From Glutamicibacter sp. JC586 (GTDB taxonomy: Bacteria > Actinomycetota > Actinomycetes > Actinomycetales > Micrococcaceae): a stretch of DNA of 64,000 bases. The notes below the pieces were generated by a model that had not been told where the DNA came from, searched no databases, and worked only from the letters and a program-made list of their open reading frames with translations. Positions 26,802 to 34,663 of the stretch are shown in pieces. The stretch lies in assembly GCF_009805585.1 (NCBI RefSeq), contig NZ_VHIN01000017.1, positions 124,001 to 188,000 of the forward strand. The letters run 5' to 3'. Each line of letters opens with the position of its first letter. Within the stretch, counting starts at the first letter, position 1. Both the position numbers and the translations under genes were made by a program.

Positions 26802-27278
26802 TTGAGCAATAGTATGAATACAGCCTCACGCGTGATGAAGTTTCTCGGTGTTGGCGGTTTCTGTTTCGTAGTGACGCTTGCGGTGAACTACCTGCTTAAG
26901 TACCTGTTTCTGGCCGACCATCCAACGACAGCATTCCTCATTGCCAATTGTGTGGCCACCGTGGTTTCGTACGTGCTCACCCGCCAGGTCACTTTTAATG
27001 ATCGCAACACCACCTTCCGCAAAAGAGTTCAGATCGCCGGGTTCACCGTGGTTTCGGCCATCGGCATCGTGATCAACTCAGCTCCGCTGTACGCCTCGCG
27101 TTGGATTTTTGGTTTTCACGCTCCTCAGGTGACCTTCTTGGAACAAGAGATCGCTGACTTCATTTCGGGCCCGATCATCGGGACCCTACTGGCCATGGCT
27201 TTCCGCTGGTGGGCACTGCATAAGTTCGTTTTTCCTTCCGATGAGAAAGAACCACTCAAAGTGAAGCAGCCGGCCTAA
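26802..27278 (+). CDS. GtrA-family membrane protein
   Basis: A 158-residue four-helix membrane protein. The GtrA family takes part in moving polyprenyl-linked sugars for cell-wall or surface glycosylation. Landmarks: FLGVGGFCFVVTLAVNYLL (helix 1), IANCVATVVSYVLTRQVTFN (helix 2 with the family's conserved ending), and the C-terminal ALHKFVF. TTG at 26802 is chosen because CGGAA precedes it; ATG at 26814 is an alternative. A good -10, TATACT, lies upstream. No glycosyltransferase gene adjoins it. Confidence 0.85.
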   Translation: MSNSMNTASRVMKFLGVGGFCFVVTLAVNYLLKYLFLADHPTTAFLIANCVATVVSYVLTRQVTFNDRNTTFRKRVQIAGFTVVSAIGIVINSAPLYASRWIFGFHAPQVTFLEQEIADFISGPIIGTLLAMAFRWWALHKFVFPSDEKEPLKVKQPA

Positions 27279-27331
27279 AGACGACGTAAACCATCCAGTT
27301 GGTCCACCCGGTCACACTTGAACAAATATAG

Positions 27332-27371
27332 TTGACACGTCAATAAACTCGAGTCATGATTGACGTATCAA
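27332..27371 (+). promoter_or_regulatory. Promoter with two TTGAC-type palindromes
   Basis: -35 TTGACA (27332-27337), 17-base spacer, -10 CATGAT (27355-27360). The -35 lies in the palindrome TTGAC-AC-GTCAA; a second palindrome, TTGA-CGTA-TCAA, starts at 27360. Centres are 28 bases apart, the same geometry as the promoter at 3352-3398. A repressor of MarR type is the likely ligand, but no regulator gene adjoins it. Confidence 0.65.
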
Positions 27372-27395
27372 CCTACTTAGTGAGAGGTCATGGTC

Positions 27396-28457
27396 ATGAG
27401 CAACAGCGAAACCATCGAGTTTGGCATCGACACCTTCGGTGACATCCCTAGCGGCGCCAACGGAGAACTACTCTCTGCAGCCCAAGGTATCCGCGCCACC
27501 GTGCAGGAAGCTGTTGTGGCTGATCAAGCCGGGGTGGACGTCATTGCCGTCGGTGAACACCATCGCCCTGAATATGCCATCTCCAGCCCAGAAACAGTAC
27601 TGGCAGGCATCGCCACCGCAACCGAAAACATTCGTCTAAGTTCCGGTGTCACCGTACTGTCCTCGGATGATCCAGTCCGCGTATATCAGCGCTTCGCCAC
27701 GGTGGACGCACTGTCCAATGGTCGCGCTGAAGTCATGCTCGGCCGTGGTTCTTTCACCGAGTCCTTCCCACTCTTCGGCCACGACATGGCCGACTACGAA
27801 GTCCTCTTTGACGAAAAAATCGACCTCTTCCATAAGCTTCTCGACGAGAAGCCGGTCACCTGGCAGGGCACCAAGCGTGCACCGCTTACGGACATGGACG
27901 TCTTCCCAAAAACTGAATCCGGACGCCTCAACACCTGGGTAGGTGTTGGCGGTTCGCCACAATCAGTGATCCGTACCGCGCATTATGGGTTCCGTATGAT
28001 GCTCGCCGTGATTGGTGGTTCGCCAGAGCGCTTCGCACCGTACATTGATCTCTACCGTCAGGCCAATGAACAGTTTGGACACCAGAGCACCCCTGTCGGC
28101 CTACACTCCCCCGGATTTGTGGCAGACACCGATGAGCTCGCCCGCGAATACATGTTTGACGCCTACAAGGAACAGCGCGACCGGATCGGTGCCACCCGTG
28201 GATGGCCAGCCATGAGCCGCGAAGAATTTGAACACGAGGTCAGTGACGGGTCCTTGTACGTCGGCTCCCCAGAAACCGTGGCCCGCAAAATCGCCAACAC
28301 CATCAACACCCTCGATATCGGCCGTTTTGACCTGATCTATTCCGGCGGTGCCGTAGATGCCGGGGCACGCCTGCACGCCGTAGAGCTGTACGGCCAGAAG
28401 GTTATCCCGCTGGTGCGCGAAATGCTGGCCGAAAAGCCAGTTGCAGCCAGCCGCTAG
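27396..28457 (+). CDS. Luciferase-like (LLM class) flavin-dependent monooxygenase
   Basis: A 353-residue TIM-barrel flavoprotein of the bacterial luciferase family. Landmarks: FGIDTFGDIP at the N-terminus, DQAGVDVIAVGEHHRPEYAISSPETVLAGIA, SSGVTVLSSDDPVRVYQRFATVDALSNGRAEVMLGRGSF, and WVGVGGSPQSVIRTA, all typical of this class. The ATG at 27396 has GAGAGG at suitable distance. It forms an operon with the NADP-binding reductase 21 bases downstream. The substrate is unknown. Confidence 0.88.
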   Translation: MSNSETIEFGIDTFGDIPSGANGELLSAAQGIRATVQEAVVADQAGVDVIAVGEHHRPEYAISSPETVLAGIATATENIRLSSGVTVLSSDDPVRVYQRFATVDALSNGRAEVMLGRGSFTESFPLFGHDMADYEVLFDEKIDLFHKLLDEKPVTWQGTKRAPLTDMDVFPKTESGRLNTWVGVGGSPQSVIRTAHYGFRMMLAVIGGSPERFAPYIDLYRQANEQFGHQSTPVGLHSPGFVADTDELAREYMFDAYKEQRDRIGATRGWPAMSREEFEHEVSDGSLYVGSPETVARKIANTINTLDIGRFDLIYSGGAVDAGARLHAVELYGQKVIPLVREMLAEKPVAASR

Positions 28458-28478
28458 TAGAACCCGAGGAGGAAAATC

Positions 28479-29132
28479 ATGACAAAGAAAACTATTGGCA
28501 TTCTTGGTGCCGGCAAGATCGGTACAGCACTGGCTCGACTTGCCGTGCGCGCAGGTCATAAGGTTCTCATTTCCGGTTCTGGTGATCCGGCTCCAATTGC
28601 CTTGACCATTGAGATCCTTACCCCGGGTGCTATTGCCGTTGACCCTGTCACCGCCACCCGTGATGCAGAAATTATTTTCCTTGCCCTGCCCCTAGGAAAG
28701 TACCAAAGCATTCCGACCGAACATCTAGGCGGCAAGCTGGTGATTGACGCCATGAACTACTGGTGGGAAACCGACGGGATCCGCGAGGACCTCAACGGCC
28801 CAGAAGTCTCCACCAGCGAACTGATCCAAGACTTCCTGCCTAGTGCGCGCGTGGTCAAAGCCTTCAATCACATGGGCTACCACGATCTTGAAGATGAATC
28901 ACGACTCGAAAGCGAGAGCGAACGCAAGGCAATTGCCGTGGCTGCAAATGACTCAGCAGATCTCGACGAGGTGGCAGGCCTGGTAGATTCGTTCGGTTTC
29001 GACCCGCTACCCATTGGTGCGTTGGCTGAAGGCAAGAGACTTCAGCCAGGACAGCCGGCCTTTGGCGCTAATCAGCCGAAGACAAAGCTGGCTGAACTCA
29101 TTGCGTCAGCCAGCGTGAACGCTTCCGCCTAG
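28479..29132 (+). CDS. NADP-binding oxidoreductase, F420-dependent NADP reductase-like
   Basis: A 217-residue Rossmann protein related to F420H2:NADP oxidoreductase. [23 protein letters not shown] gives the dinucleotide fold; [13 protein letters not shown] and [25 protein letters not shown] resemble the family's C-terminal domain. GAGGAGG lies before the ATG. With the LLM gene it may form a two-component redox pair in which this protein handles a reduced cofactor; that is inferred from adjacency. Confidence 0.82.
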   Translation: MTKKTIGILGAGKIGTALARLAVRAGHKVLISGSGDPAPIALTIEILTPGAIAVDPVTATRDAEIIFLALPLGKYQSIPTEHLGGKLVIDAMNYWWETDGIREDLNGPEVSTSELIQDFLPSARVVKAFNHMGYHDLEDESRLESESERKAIAVAANDSADLDEVAGLVDSFGFDPLPIGALAEGKRLQPGQPAFGANQPKTKLAELIASASVNASA

Positions 29133-29145
29133 TTCGAGGCCATAC

Positions 29146-29179
29146 GATGAGCAAGTGTCATGCCTCCGGCTTGCTCATC
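29146..29179. terminator. Hairpin between convergent genes
   Basis: GATGAGCAAG and CTTGCTCATC arms; no clear T run follows, so termination is only possible. Confidence 0.4.
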
Positions 29180-29190
29180 CGGGACTCGTC

Positions 29191-30573
29191 CTAGCGCACT
29201 TCGCCGAGTACCTCATTTATAGCTTCGGTCGAGGACGGGTGCGTGAAGATCTGATCCCGCAATTGGCTTGCCGTCATTGACTGTCGCATCGCGAGGGCCA
29301 CCAGATTGATCACTTCTTGAGAATCTACGTGCATCAGCGCAGCACCCAAGATTTGATCATTTTTCGCATCAACGACGAACTTGATGATTCCCCGCGGGTC
29401 ACCAACGATTTTTGGTCTAGGCATTGCAGCTACGGCGGCCACCTTCTTCACGGCGGTCTTGATGTCCGCCCCTTGGCCCTTTGCCTGATCTTCGCTCAGT
29501 CCCACCCGCGAGAGCGGTGGCGTGCAGAAGATGGTGTACGGCACAGCCACCCGGTCTTTGGTAGTCCGGCTTCCATCGCCCAGCAAGTGATTGGCCAATA
29601 CCCGATAATCATCAAGAGACACGTACGTGAATTGTGGCCCACCCGTGACATCGCCGAGGGCATACACGCCCTCGGCGCTGGTAGCCAGAAACTCGTCCAC
29701 CACTATTTCACCGCGCTCACCAACCTGTACTCCGGCGGCCTCAAGATTCAACGTCCGGGTCGCTGGAACTCTGCCGAGAGCGATGAGCACCGCGTCAGCA
29801 GAAACCTGCTGTTCATTTCCTGCGACGTCATAGCTGACTGTTGCTGATGTCGAGTCCTGCGCTATTTTCGTGACCTGAGCTTGACTGACGATGGCCACGC
29901 CGGCGTCGTGAAGGCAGGAGAGTACTTCGCTGGCCACGTCGGCATCTTCTTTGGACAACGCACGCTGCCCACGGTCAAGCACGGTGACCTTACTGCCGAA
30001 CTGACCAAACATTGAGGCAAATTCGATACCTACGTAACCGCCACCGACAACTATCAGCGACTTCGGCAAGGGCGCATGTTGAATACTTGTGGAGTCGTGC
30101 ACTCGCCCACCGGTTTCAGCACCCTCGATGTTCGGGACAGCTGGTTGCGCCCCGGTATTGATAACGATGCGTCGGGCGCTGAGCACAAGTTCTTCATCCC
30201 CGCAGCGCACCTTGATAGTTTTAGGTCCGCTGAAGCTTGCGTGGCCAGTGAGGACCAGCACGGAGTCCAAGTCGTTGAGCATCGAGTAATTCTTGGCACG
30301 CAACTTCGTGGTGAGTTCGTCGCGACGTTGCACGGCCGCCTCAAAATATTTGGCATCCGGGATGTTGCTGCCGTGCTGCTGCGCATCGTGAATCAGCGTC
30401 TTGGTCGGAACACAGCCGATATTGATACATGTACCGCCGTACATTTGGTCCGATTGCTCAATGATGGCTACTTTCTCACCGGATCGGGCTAGGGCTCCGG
30501 CCAGCGTTTTACCACCCTTGCCCCAACCGATAACGATGGTATCGAGCTGATCAGCTAATTTTTCGGTACCCAC
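29191..30573 (-). CDS. rclA: RclA-like FAD-dependent pyridine nucleotide-disulfide oxidoreductase
   Basis: A flavoprotein of the glutathione-reductase fold, 460 residues, closely following the layout of RclA, the flavin reductase linked to hypochlorous-acid and copper stress in E. coli. Landmarks: GWGKGGKTLAGALARSGEKV, the redox-active pair in GGTCINIGCVPTKTLIHDAQQ, VVGGGYVGIEFASMFGQFG, ALGDVTGGPQFTYVSLDDYR, and the dimer-interface IFTHPSSTEAINEVL. The GTG at 30573 is chosen because AAAGGGGA precedes it by 5 bases; an ATG nine codons upstream is possible. Mycothione reductase is less likely, because the cysteine motif and tail fit RclA better. Confidence 0.8.
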   Translation of the reverse strand: MGTEKLADQLDTIVIGWGKGGKTLAGALARSGEKVAIIEQSDQMYGGTCINIGCVPTKTLIHDAQQHGSNIPDAKYFEAAVQRRDELTTKLRAKNYSMLNDLDSVLVLTGHASFSGPKTIKVRCGDEELVLSARRIVINTGAQPAVPNIEGAETGGRVHDSTSIQHAPLPKSLIVVGGGYVGIEFASMFGQFGSKVTVLDRGQRALSKEDADVASEVLSCLHDAGVAIVSQAQVTKIAQDSTSATVSYDVAGNEQQVSADAVLIALGRVPATRTLNLEAAGVQVGERGEIVVDEFLATSAEGVYALGDVTGGPQFTYVSLDDYRVLANHLLGDGSRTTKDRVAVPYTIFCTPPLSRVGLSEDQAKGQGADIKTAVKKVAAVAAMPRPKIVGDPRGIIKFVVDAKNDQILGAALMHVDSQEVINLVALAMRQSMTASQLRDQIFTHPSSTEAINEVLGEVR

Positions 30574-30648
30574 ATTCGTCCCCTTTGCCCATGCTTCCAT
30601 CTCTCAACTTGAGTCTGGTCGCAGACCGATAGCCGAGTCAACAGCAAA

Positions 30649-30678
30649 GCAGCCCGTCTCTATAGGGAAACGGGCTGC
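30649..30678 (-). terminator. Terminator after the yjdM pseudogene
   Basis: The arms GCAGCCCGT and ACGGGCTGC, followed on the minus strand by TTTGCTG. Confidence 0.7.
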
Positions 30679-30699
30679 CTGCAGTAAGTAATGAGGGTG

Positions 30700-31047
30700 C
30701 TAGATCTTCTTCACGATGGAAGACTTCAGTTCCATCTGACCGAAGCCATCAACCTTAGCGAAGATGTCGTGGTCACCAGTGCCCTGAACCAAGCGAATAT
30801 TGCGCACCTTGGATCCGGCCTTCAGCGCGCTCTGGGCACCCTTGACCTTCATAGTCTTGGTAATGCTGACGGTATCCCCGTCATGCAAGACGTTACCTAC
30901 GGCGTCCTTGATGACGGTTTCGGTTGGTGCCGATTCCTCAGTTTCGGCGTTCCACTCATGCGCGCATTCAGGGCAAACCAGCAACGCATCAAGTTCTTAG
31001 GTGTACTCGCTGGAGCACTTTGGGCACGGAGGCAAAGAATCAGACAT
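30700..31047 (-). pseudogene. yjdM: yjdM (PhnA-like zinc-ribbon protein) interrupted by a stop codon
   Basis: Reading from ATG at 31047 gives MSDSLPPCPKCSSEYT, then TAA (30997-30999), then ELDALLVCPECAHEWN and a full YjdM/PhnA domain to the stop at 30700. Intact homologues have a tyrosine codon where TAA stands (SEYTYE). The stop separates the two halves of the zinc ribbon (CPKC and CPEC). The rest (VIKDAVGNVLHDGDTVSITK, VKGAQSALKAGSKVRNIRLV) is undamaged, so the change is recent or a sequencing error. Reinitiation at TTG 30984 could yield a 94-residue product lacking the first cysteine pair. Confidence 0.85.
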
Positions 31048-31254
31048 GGGGCTAATTCTAGTTACTCAGAACTGGCATTTTCGAATGGATCGAATATCGA
31101 ACAGCCCTAGTCCAAGGCCGTACATCAAGCTATTAAAAACTTCTTGGGCTAAGAGCTGCCTTCGGCTTTATAACCACTTGTTTTGCACACCATCTTGCGC
31201 TCATACTCACACATAGGAGCTGATTCTTGCGATAGCTAAGCTAAGGGGCACAAC

Positions 31255-32424
31255 ATGTCTAAGCACTACAAGCACCGCGGCTACTCGGCCTCGTTCTCTG
31301 TCTCCCCCAAAGAGGGATTGACGCTAGAAATTCTAGCCCTAGCTGAGAAAGCTGGAGCTAAAGCCGGCTACGCCGTGGCCAAAGAAGAACTGTATCGAAA
31401 TATCTCCTCGAACCAGTTCCTCACCGAGCAAGAAACTGATGAACTCCTTGCAGCAGCCCACCGCGCCGGGGCAGCTGCTGCGTTACTGGCAGCACGCAAG
31501 GTGCTAGAGAAAACTCTCCGCACTTCGTTCAGTCATCAGCATCGGTCGACAGCCCCTGACCTACTGGGATCCACGGACCTAGAAACTTCGGCCGCCACCC
31601 ACGAAGAACCACTGGCGAAATACTCGCCACCTTTGGGTTTACTTGATACCCCACGAGCCACGGTCGATCAGCATGTTTTGACGATTACCCGCGTGGAACG
31701 TCTGAATAATCAGCTAGTCCGACTCATCGCCGGCGCTCCTAATCTCGATGGATATCGTTCCAATTCTGCGCTGGATGAGTACGTCAAGGTTTTTGTCGCC
31801 GACCCATCCCTGGGCCTTACTCCTCCCTATGATGTGCGCGCTCTGCGCCATCGACTGCCTCGTGAACAGGTACCTCGTTCCAAGTCATACACTGTACGTT
31901 GGGTCGACCCGCTACTGAACGAGTTGGCCATAGATTTTGTGGTGCATGGTGAGCCTGGAACGGTCGGCTATTGGGCCAGCTTGGCACAGCCGGGCGATCC
32001 CTTAGTCATCTCGTCGGCTCGAAGCAAGGCCTCGCTATCGCTGACCGCCGACTACTACGTACTCGCCGCTGATGAAGCGGGCCTACCTGCCATATCCAAA
32101 GTATTAGAGGCGCTTCCATCCGATGCGGAAGGGACTGCGCTATTGGAGGTAGCCGATGACCATGCGACGTTTGACGTGAAACATCCAGAAGGCTTTGTTA
32201 TACGCTGGCTGTCTAGAGATGCAGTACCCGCAGGCAAAAGCAACGTTCTGCCCTTAGCACTCCAATCGCTGCCCCTTCCCGCTGGGCAAGTGGGCGTCAT
32301 TGCGCACGCCGAACGGTCCACGATCAAGGCCATTAACCGAATTACCGAGTACTGGCATCTGAACAAGCGTTCGTCCCACATTTCCTCGTATTGGACGCTG
32401 CGCGAAGGCCGGTTGCGTCGGTAG
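31255..32424 (+). CDS. Siderophore-interacting FAD-binding protein with an N-terminal extension
   Basis: A ferric-siderophore-reductase-type flavoprotein, 389 residues. The SIP core starts near residue 140 (LTITRVERLNNQLVRLIAG), with the FAD-binding SKSYTVRWVD, the FVVHGEPGTVGYWASLAQPGD segment, and the C-terminal LAADEAGLPAISKVLEAL and ITEYWHLNKR. The first ~130 residues are extra: a charged start (MSKHYKHRGYS) and two Ala/Glu-rich helices with repeated AGAxAxxAxAK patterns; I know no family for this part. ATG at 31255 is preceded by AAGGGG. Upstream, TAGCTAAGCTAA weakly resembles a DtxR/IdeR site. No siderophore genes are nearby. Confidence 0.85.
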   Translation: MSKHYKHRGYSASFSVSPKEGLTLEILALAEKAGAKAGYAVAKEELYRNISSNQFLTEQETDELLAAAHRAGAAAALLAARKVLEKTLRTSFSHQHRSTAPDLLGSTDLETSAATHEEPLAKYSPPLGLLDTPRATVDQHVLTITRVERLNNQLVRLIAGAPNLDGYRSNSALDEYVKVFVADPSLGLTPPYDVRALRHRLPREQVPRSKSYTVRWVDPLLNELAIDFVVHGEPGTVGYWASLAQPGDPLVISSARSKASLSLTADYYVLAADEAGLPAISKVLEALPSDAEGTALLEVADDHATFDVKHPEGFVIRWLSRDAVPAGKSNVLPLALQSLPLPAGQVGVIAHAERSTIKAINRITEYWHLNKRSSHISSYWTLREGRLRR

Positions 32425-32587
32425 CATCCGAGGGCAACCACCTATTCGAACCAGTCTTTAGCTTAGAAGCGCTGGACTGAAGACTGTGAGCAGTGCTGAT
32501 GCAAAATTCTGCGCCAGCGCCTCAAGGGCCGACGCTCGTCTTCGCAAAGGGTGCCGTCGGTTCCCTGATAGTGCCGTCAACGCAGCA

Positions 32588-33190
32588 CTAGTCGTAGAGC
32601 GCCAGTTCAAAGATCCCACGCGTCTGGGGCGAAGGTTGATGGCTAACCGTCAATTCACTTCCCCGAGGTGCCTTAACTTCGAAGCTGGTCTCGTGAGCAG
32701 GAATGCCGCAATGGACCGATCCCTGAACCACCTCCTTACCGTTCAGTGAAATTTGAACTAAGACTTCGCCCATTCCTTGGCAGGCATATTTGACGAGATT
32801 TTTTGTTCCGTACTCAACACGTGAAGTCAAAATCTCCACCGGCACCCCTGCTTGAGCACCAAATTGGAAGGTATTGGCCGTGCTGACCGCGGATTCGTAG
32901 CCATGGGCTTCGAAAATGTCTTGCCCGATTTCGTCGGTAGTACTTAGGAGCAGATCCATCTGGCGGATCGATTCTCCAAAGCTGATCATGATGGGCAGGA
33001 TAGGTTCGCCGAATTCAGGCGGGTCGTTCTCGTCGCCTGTCCCTTGGAATGTTTCAACTTGACCGCCACCATCAGTGTTGCTCTGAAGCGACGGCTCCTG
33101 CGGACGTTTGAGTTGCGAGACAGGAGTAGTGCAGGCGGTCATGCCCAAGAGTAAGGCAAGGCAGAGGGGCGATAGGACTGCGTGCTTCAT
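32588..33190 (-). CDS. Hypothetical lipoprotein
   Basis: A 200-residue exported lipoprotein: hydrophobic signal PLCLALLLGMTAC with lipobox cysteine, a polar Gly/Asp/Glu-rich linker, then a compact domain with two cysteines (YACQGMG and SVHCGIP) that could pair, and beta-strand-like segments at the end (ELTVSHQP, GIFELALYD). GGAGG precedes the ATG. I recognise no family. It is divergent from the HNH nuclease gene. Confidence 0.7.
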   Translation of the reverse strand: MKHAVLSPLCLALLLGMTACTTPVSQLKRPQEPSLQSNTDGGGQVETFQGTGDENDPPEFGEPILPIMISFGESIRQMDLLLSTTDEIGQDIFEAHGYESAVSTANTFQFGAQAGVPVEILTSRVEYGTKNLVKYACQGMGEVLVQISLNGKEVVQGSVHCGIPAHETSFEVKAPRGSELTVSHQPSPQTRGIFELALYD

Positions 33191-33405
33191 GGCACCTCCA
33201 GATGACCCACTACATTGTTTCCACCGAGCTTATGTCAACAGTTCTGGACAAACAATGCCTATCAATACTCATCTCACCAGCGTTTTCATATCGATCTCAC
33301 ACTTGAACACGGCGAAAAGCCAACCAAATAGTCCGGCGCACTTCATATAGTTTCTTACGGGACACTTTCCGCCCTAACCACCAACCCCAGGAGTCGTACC
33401 ACCGC

Positions 33406-34116
33406 ATGCGTTTGCTGCGTCGCACCCTTGCCCTTGCTTTTGTTGTTCTATCGCTGACCCTGAGTAGTTGTGCCAGCTTAGATTCACTGGAACTATCCCG
33501 TGTACCCGATGCCAACGCGGCTCCGTCCACTAATACCGCCGCACAACGAGCGGACTATTCAAAAGCCCTAGACCTACTGGCCGATATCGACATCAAGGGA
33601 CGCGCACCAAAGACGGGGTATGAACGGGAGAAATTCAGCAAAGGCTGGAAAGATCCGGACCACAACGGTTGCGATGCGCGCAACGACATTCTTGGACGCG
33701 ATCTAGTTGACGTGAAGTACAAGTCAAAAGCTAAACAGTGCGTTGTGCTCAGCGGTATTTTCCATGATCCGTATACCGGTACAACTATCAATTTTGTTCG
33801 CGGGCAGAACACCAGCACTGCGGTTCAGATTGATCACGTGGTTGCATTGTCTGACGCGTGGCAAAAGGGCGCACAAAAGTGGAGCAAGGAAGAGCGGTTC
33901 GAATTTGCTAATGACCCTCTGAACCTCATGGCCTCGGATGGACCGACCAATAGTTCAAAGAGCGACAAGGACGCTGCATCCTGGTTGCCACCGAACAAGA
34001 GTTTTAGATGCGAGTATGTTTCGCGTCAGACTCAAGTCAAGGCGAAGTATGGAGCATGGATGACCAAGGCCGAGCATGACACCATCGAACGGCTACTCAC
34101 CTCTTGCACAAAATAA
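33406..34116 (+). CDS. Exported HNH-family nuclease (DUF1524-like)
   Basis: A 236-residue secreted protein with a lipobox-like signal (LTLSSC). The domain shows GYEREKFSKGWKDPDHNGCDARNDIL, then GIFHDPYTG, the catalytic QIDHVVALSDAWQKGA (H of DH as general base), FANDPLNLMASDGPTNSSKSDKDAASWLPPN, and FRCEYVSRQTQVKAKYGAWMT. This is the layout of actinobacterial secreted HNH/DUF1524 nucleases, which degrade extracellular nucleic acid. Four cysteines outside the signal may form disulfides. It stands alone. Confidence 0.88.
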   Translation: MRLLRRTLALAFVVLSLTLSSCASLDSLELSRVPDANAAPSTNTAAQRADYSKALDLLADIDIKGRAPKTGYEREKFSKGWKDPDHNGCDARNDILGRDLVDVKYKSKAKQCVVLSGIFHDPYTGTTINFVRGQNTSTAVQIDHVVALSDAWQKGAQKWSKEERFEFANDPLNLMASDGPTNSSKSDKDAASWLPPNKSFRCEYVSRQTQVKAKYGAWMTKAEHDTIERLLTSCTK

Positions 34117-34283
34117 ACTTCGGCGTACCCCATCGACGCAATGAAGCTCAACGAAAGTGGAGATAAATCCTCCTAAAGGACTATAGTCAAATCGATGGAG
34201 CTCTGGCAGTATTGATGTTATTCAAAGCAATGGCCATTATGTGCTTTGACCATTAGCAAAATTCTCTGCTGTGAAGGCGATCA

Positions 34284-34493
34284 ATGAAGACGAAGATTTT
34301 CAGTGCTCTTCTGTTGCTGACCAGCGCATGTCTTTTTGCTTTTGCTCTAAGCACTTCGCATCGCGAAGCAGCTATGGCCTGCTGGGTGGTTTCGACGATT
34401 TTCTTCATTGCGGCGGCCATGCTCATTCTTGGAGCGATTGTGGGAGCCTCATCGGCGACCTGCCCTGAAGCACGTAAGAAACGTCGAAGCTAA
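34284..34493 (+). CDS. Small two-helix membrane protein
   Basis: A 69-residue protein with two hydrophobic helices (about 5-22 and 31-55) and a basic end, ARKKRRS. GAAGG lies a short way before the ATG and a good terminator follows, which supports a real gene. No family is recognised. Confidence 0.55.
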   Translation: MKTKIFSALLLLTSACLFAFALSTSHREAAMACWVVSTIFFIAAAMLILGAIVGASSATCPEARKKRRS

Positions 34494-34506
34494 CTGAGCA
34501 ATTTTT

Positions 34507-34545
34507 CCAAGCAATGCGCCATCACGGACCTGGTGCATTGCTTGG
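34507..34545 (+). terminator. Terminator after the small membrane protein gene
   Basis: The arms CCAAGCAATGC and GCATTGCTTGG, followed by ATTATTT. Confidence 0.7.
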
Positions 34546-34663
34546 ATTATTTAACCACGAGAACCTGTCGGCCTTCACCGCAATTTAACATCGAGGCATC
34601 GACAGGTTCACATAGATGCGATAGATATGTAACTTGTCACTCTCGTCACTCTTAGGAGCATCT

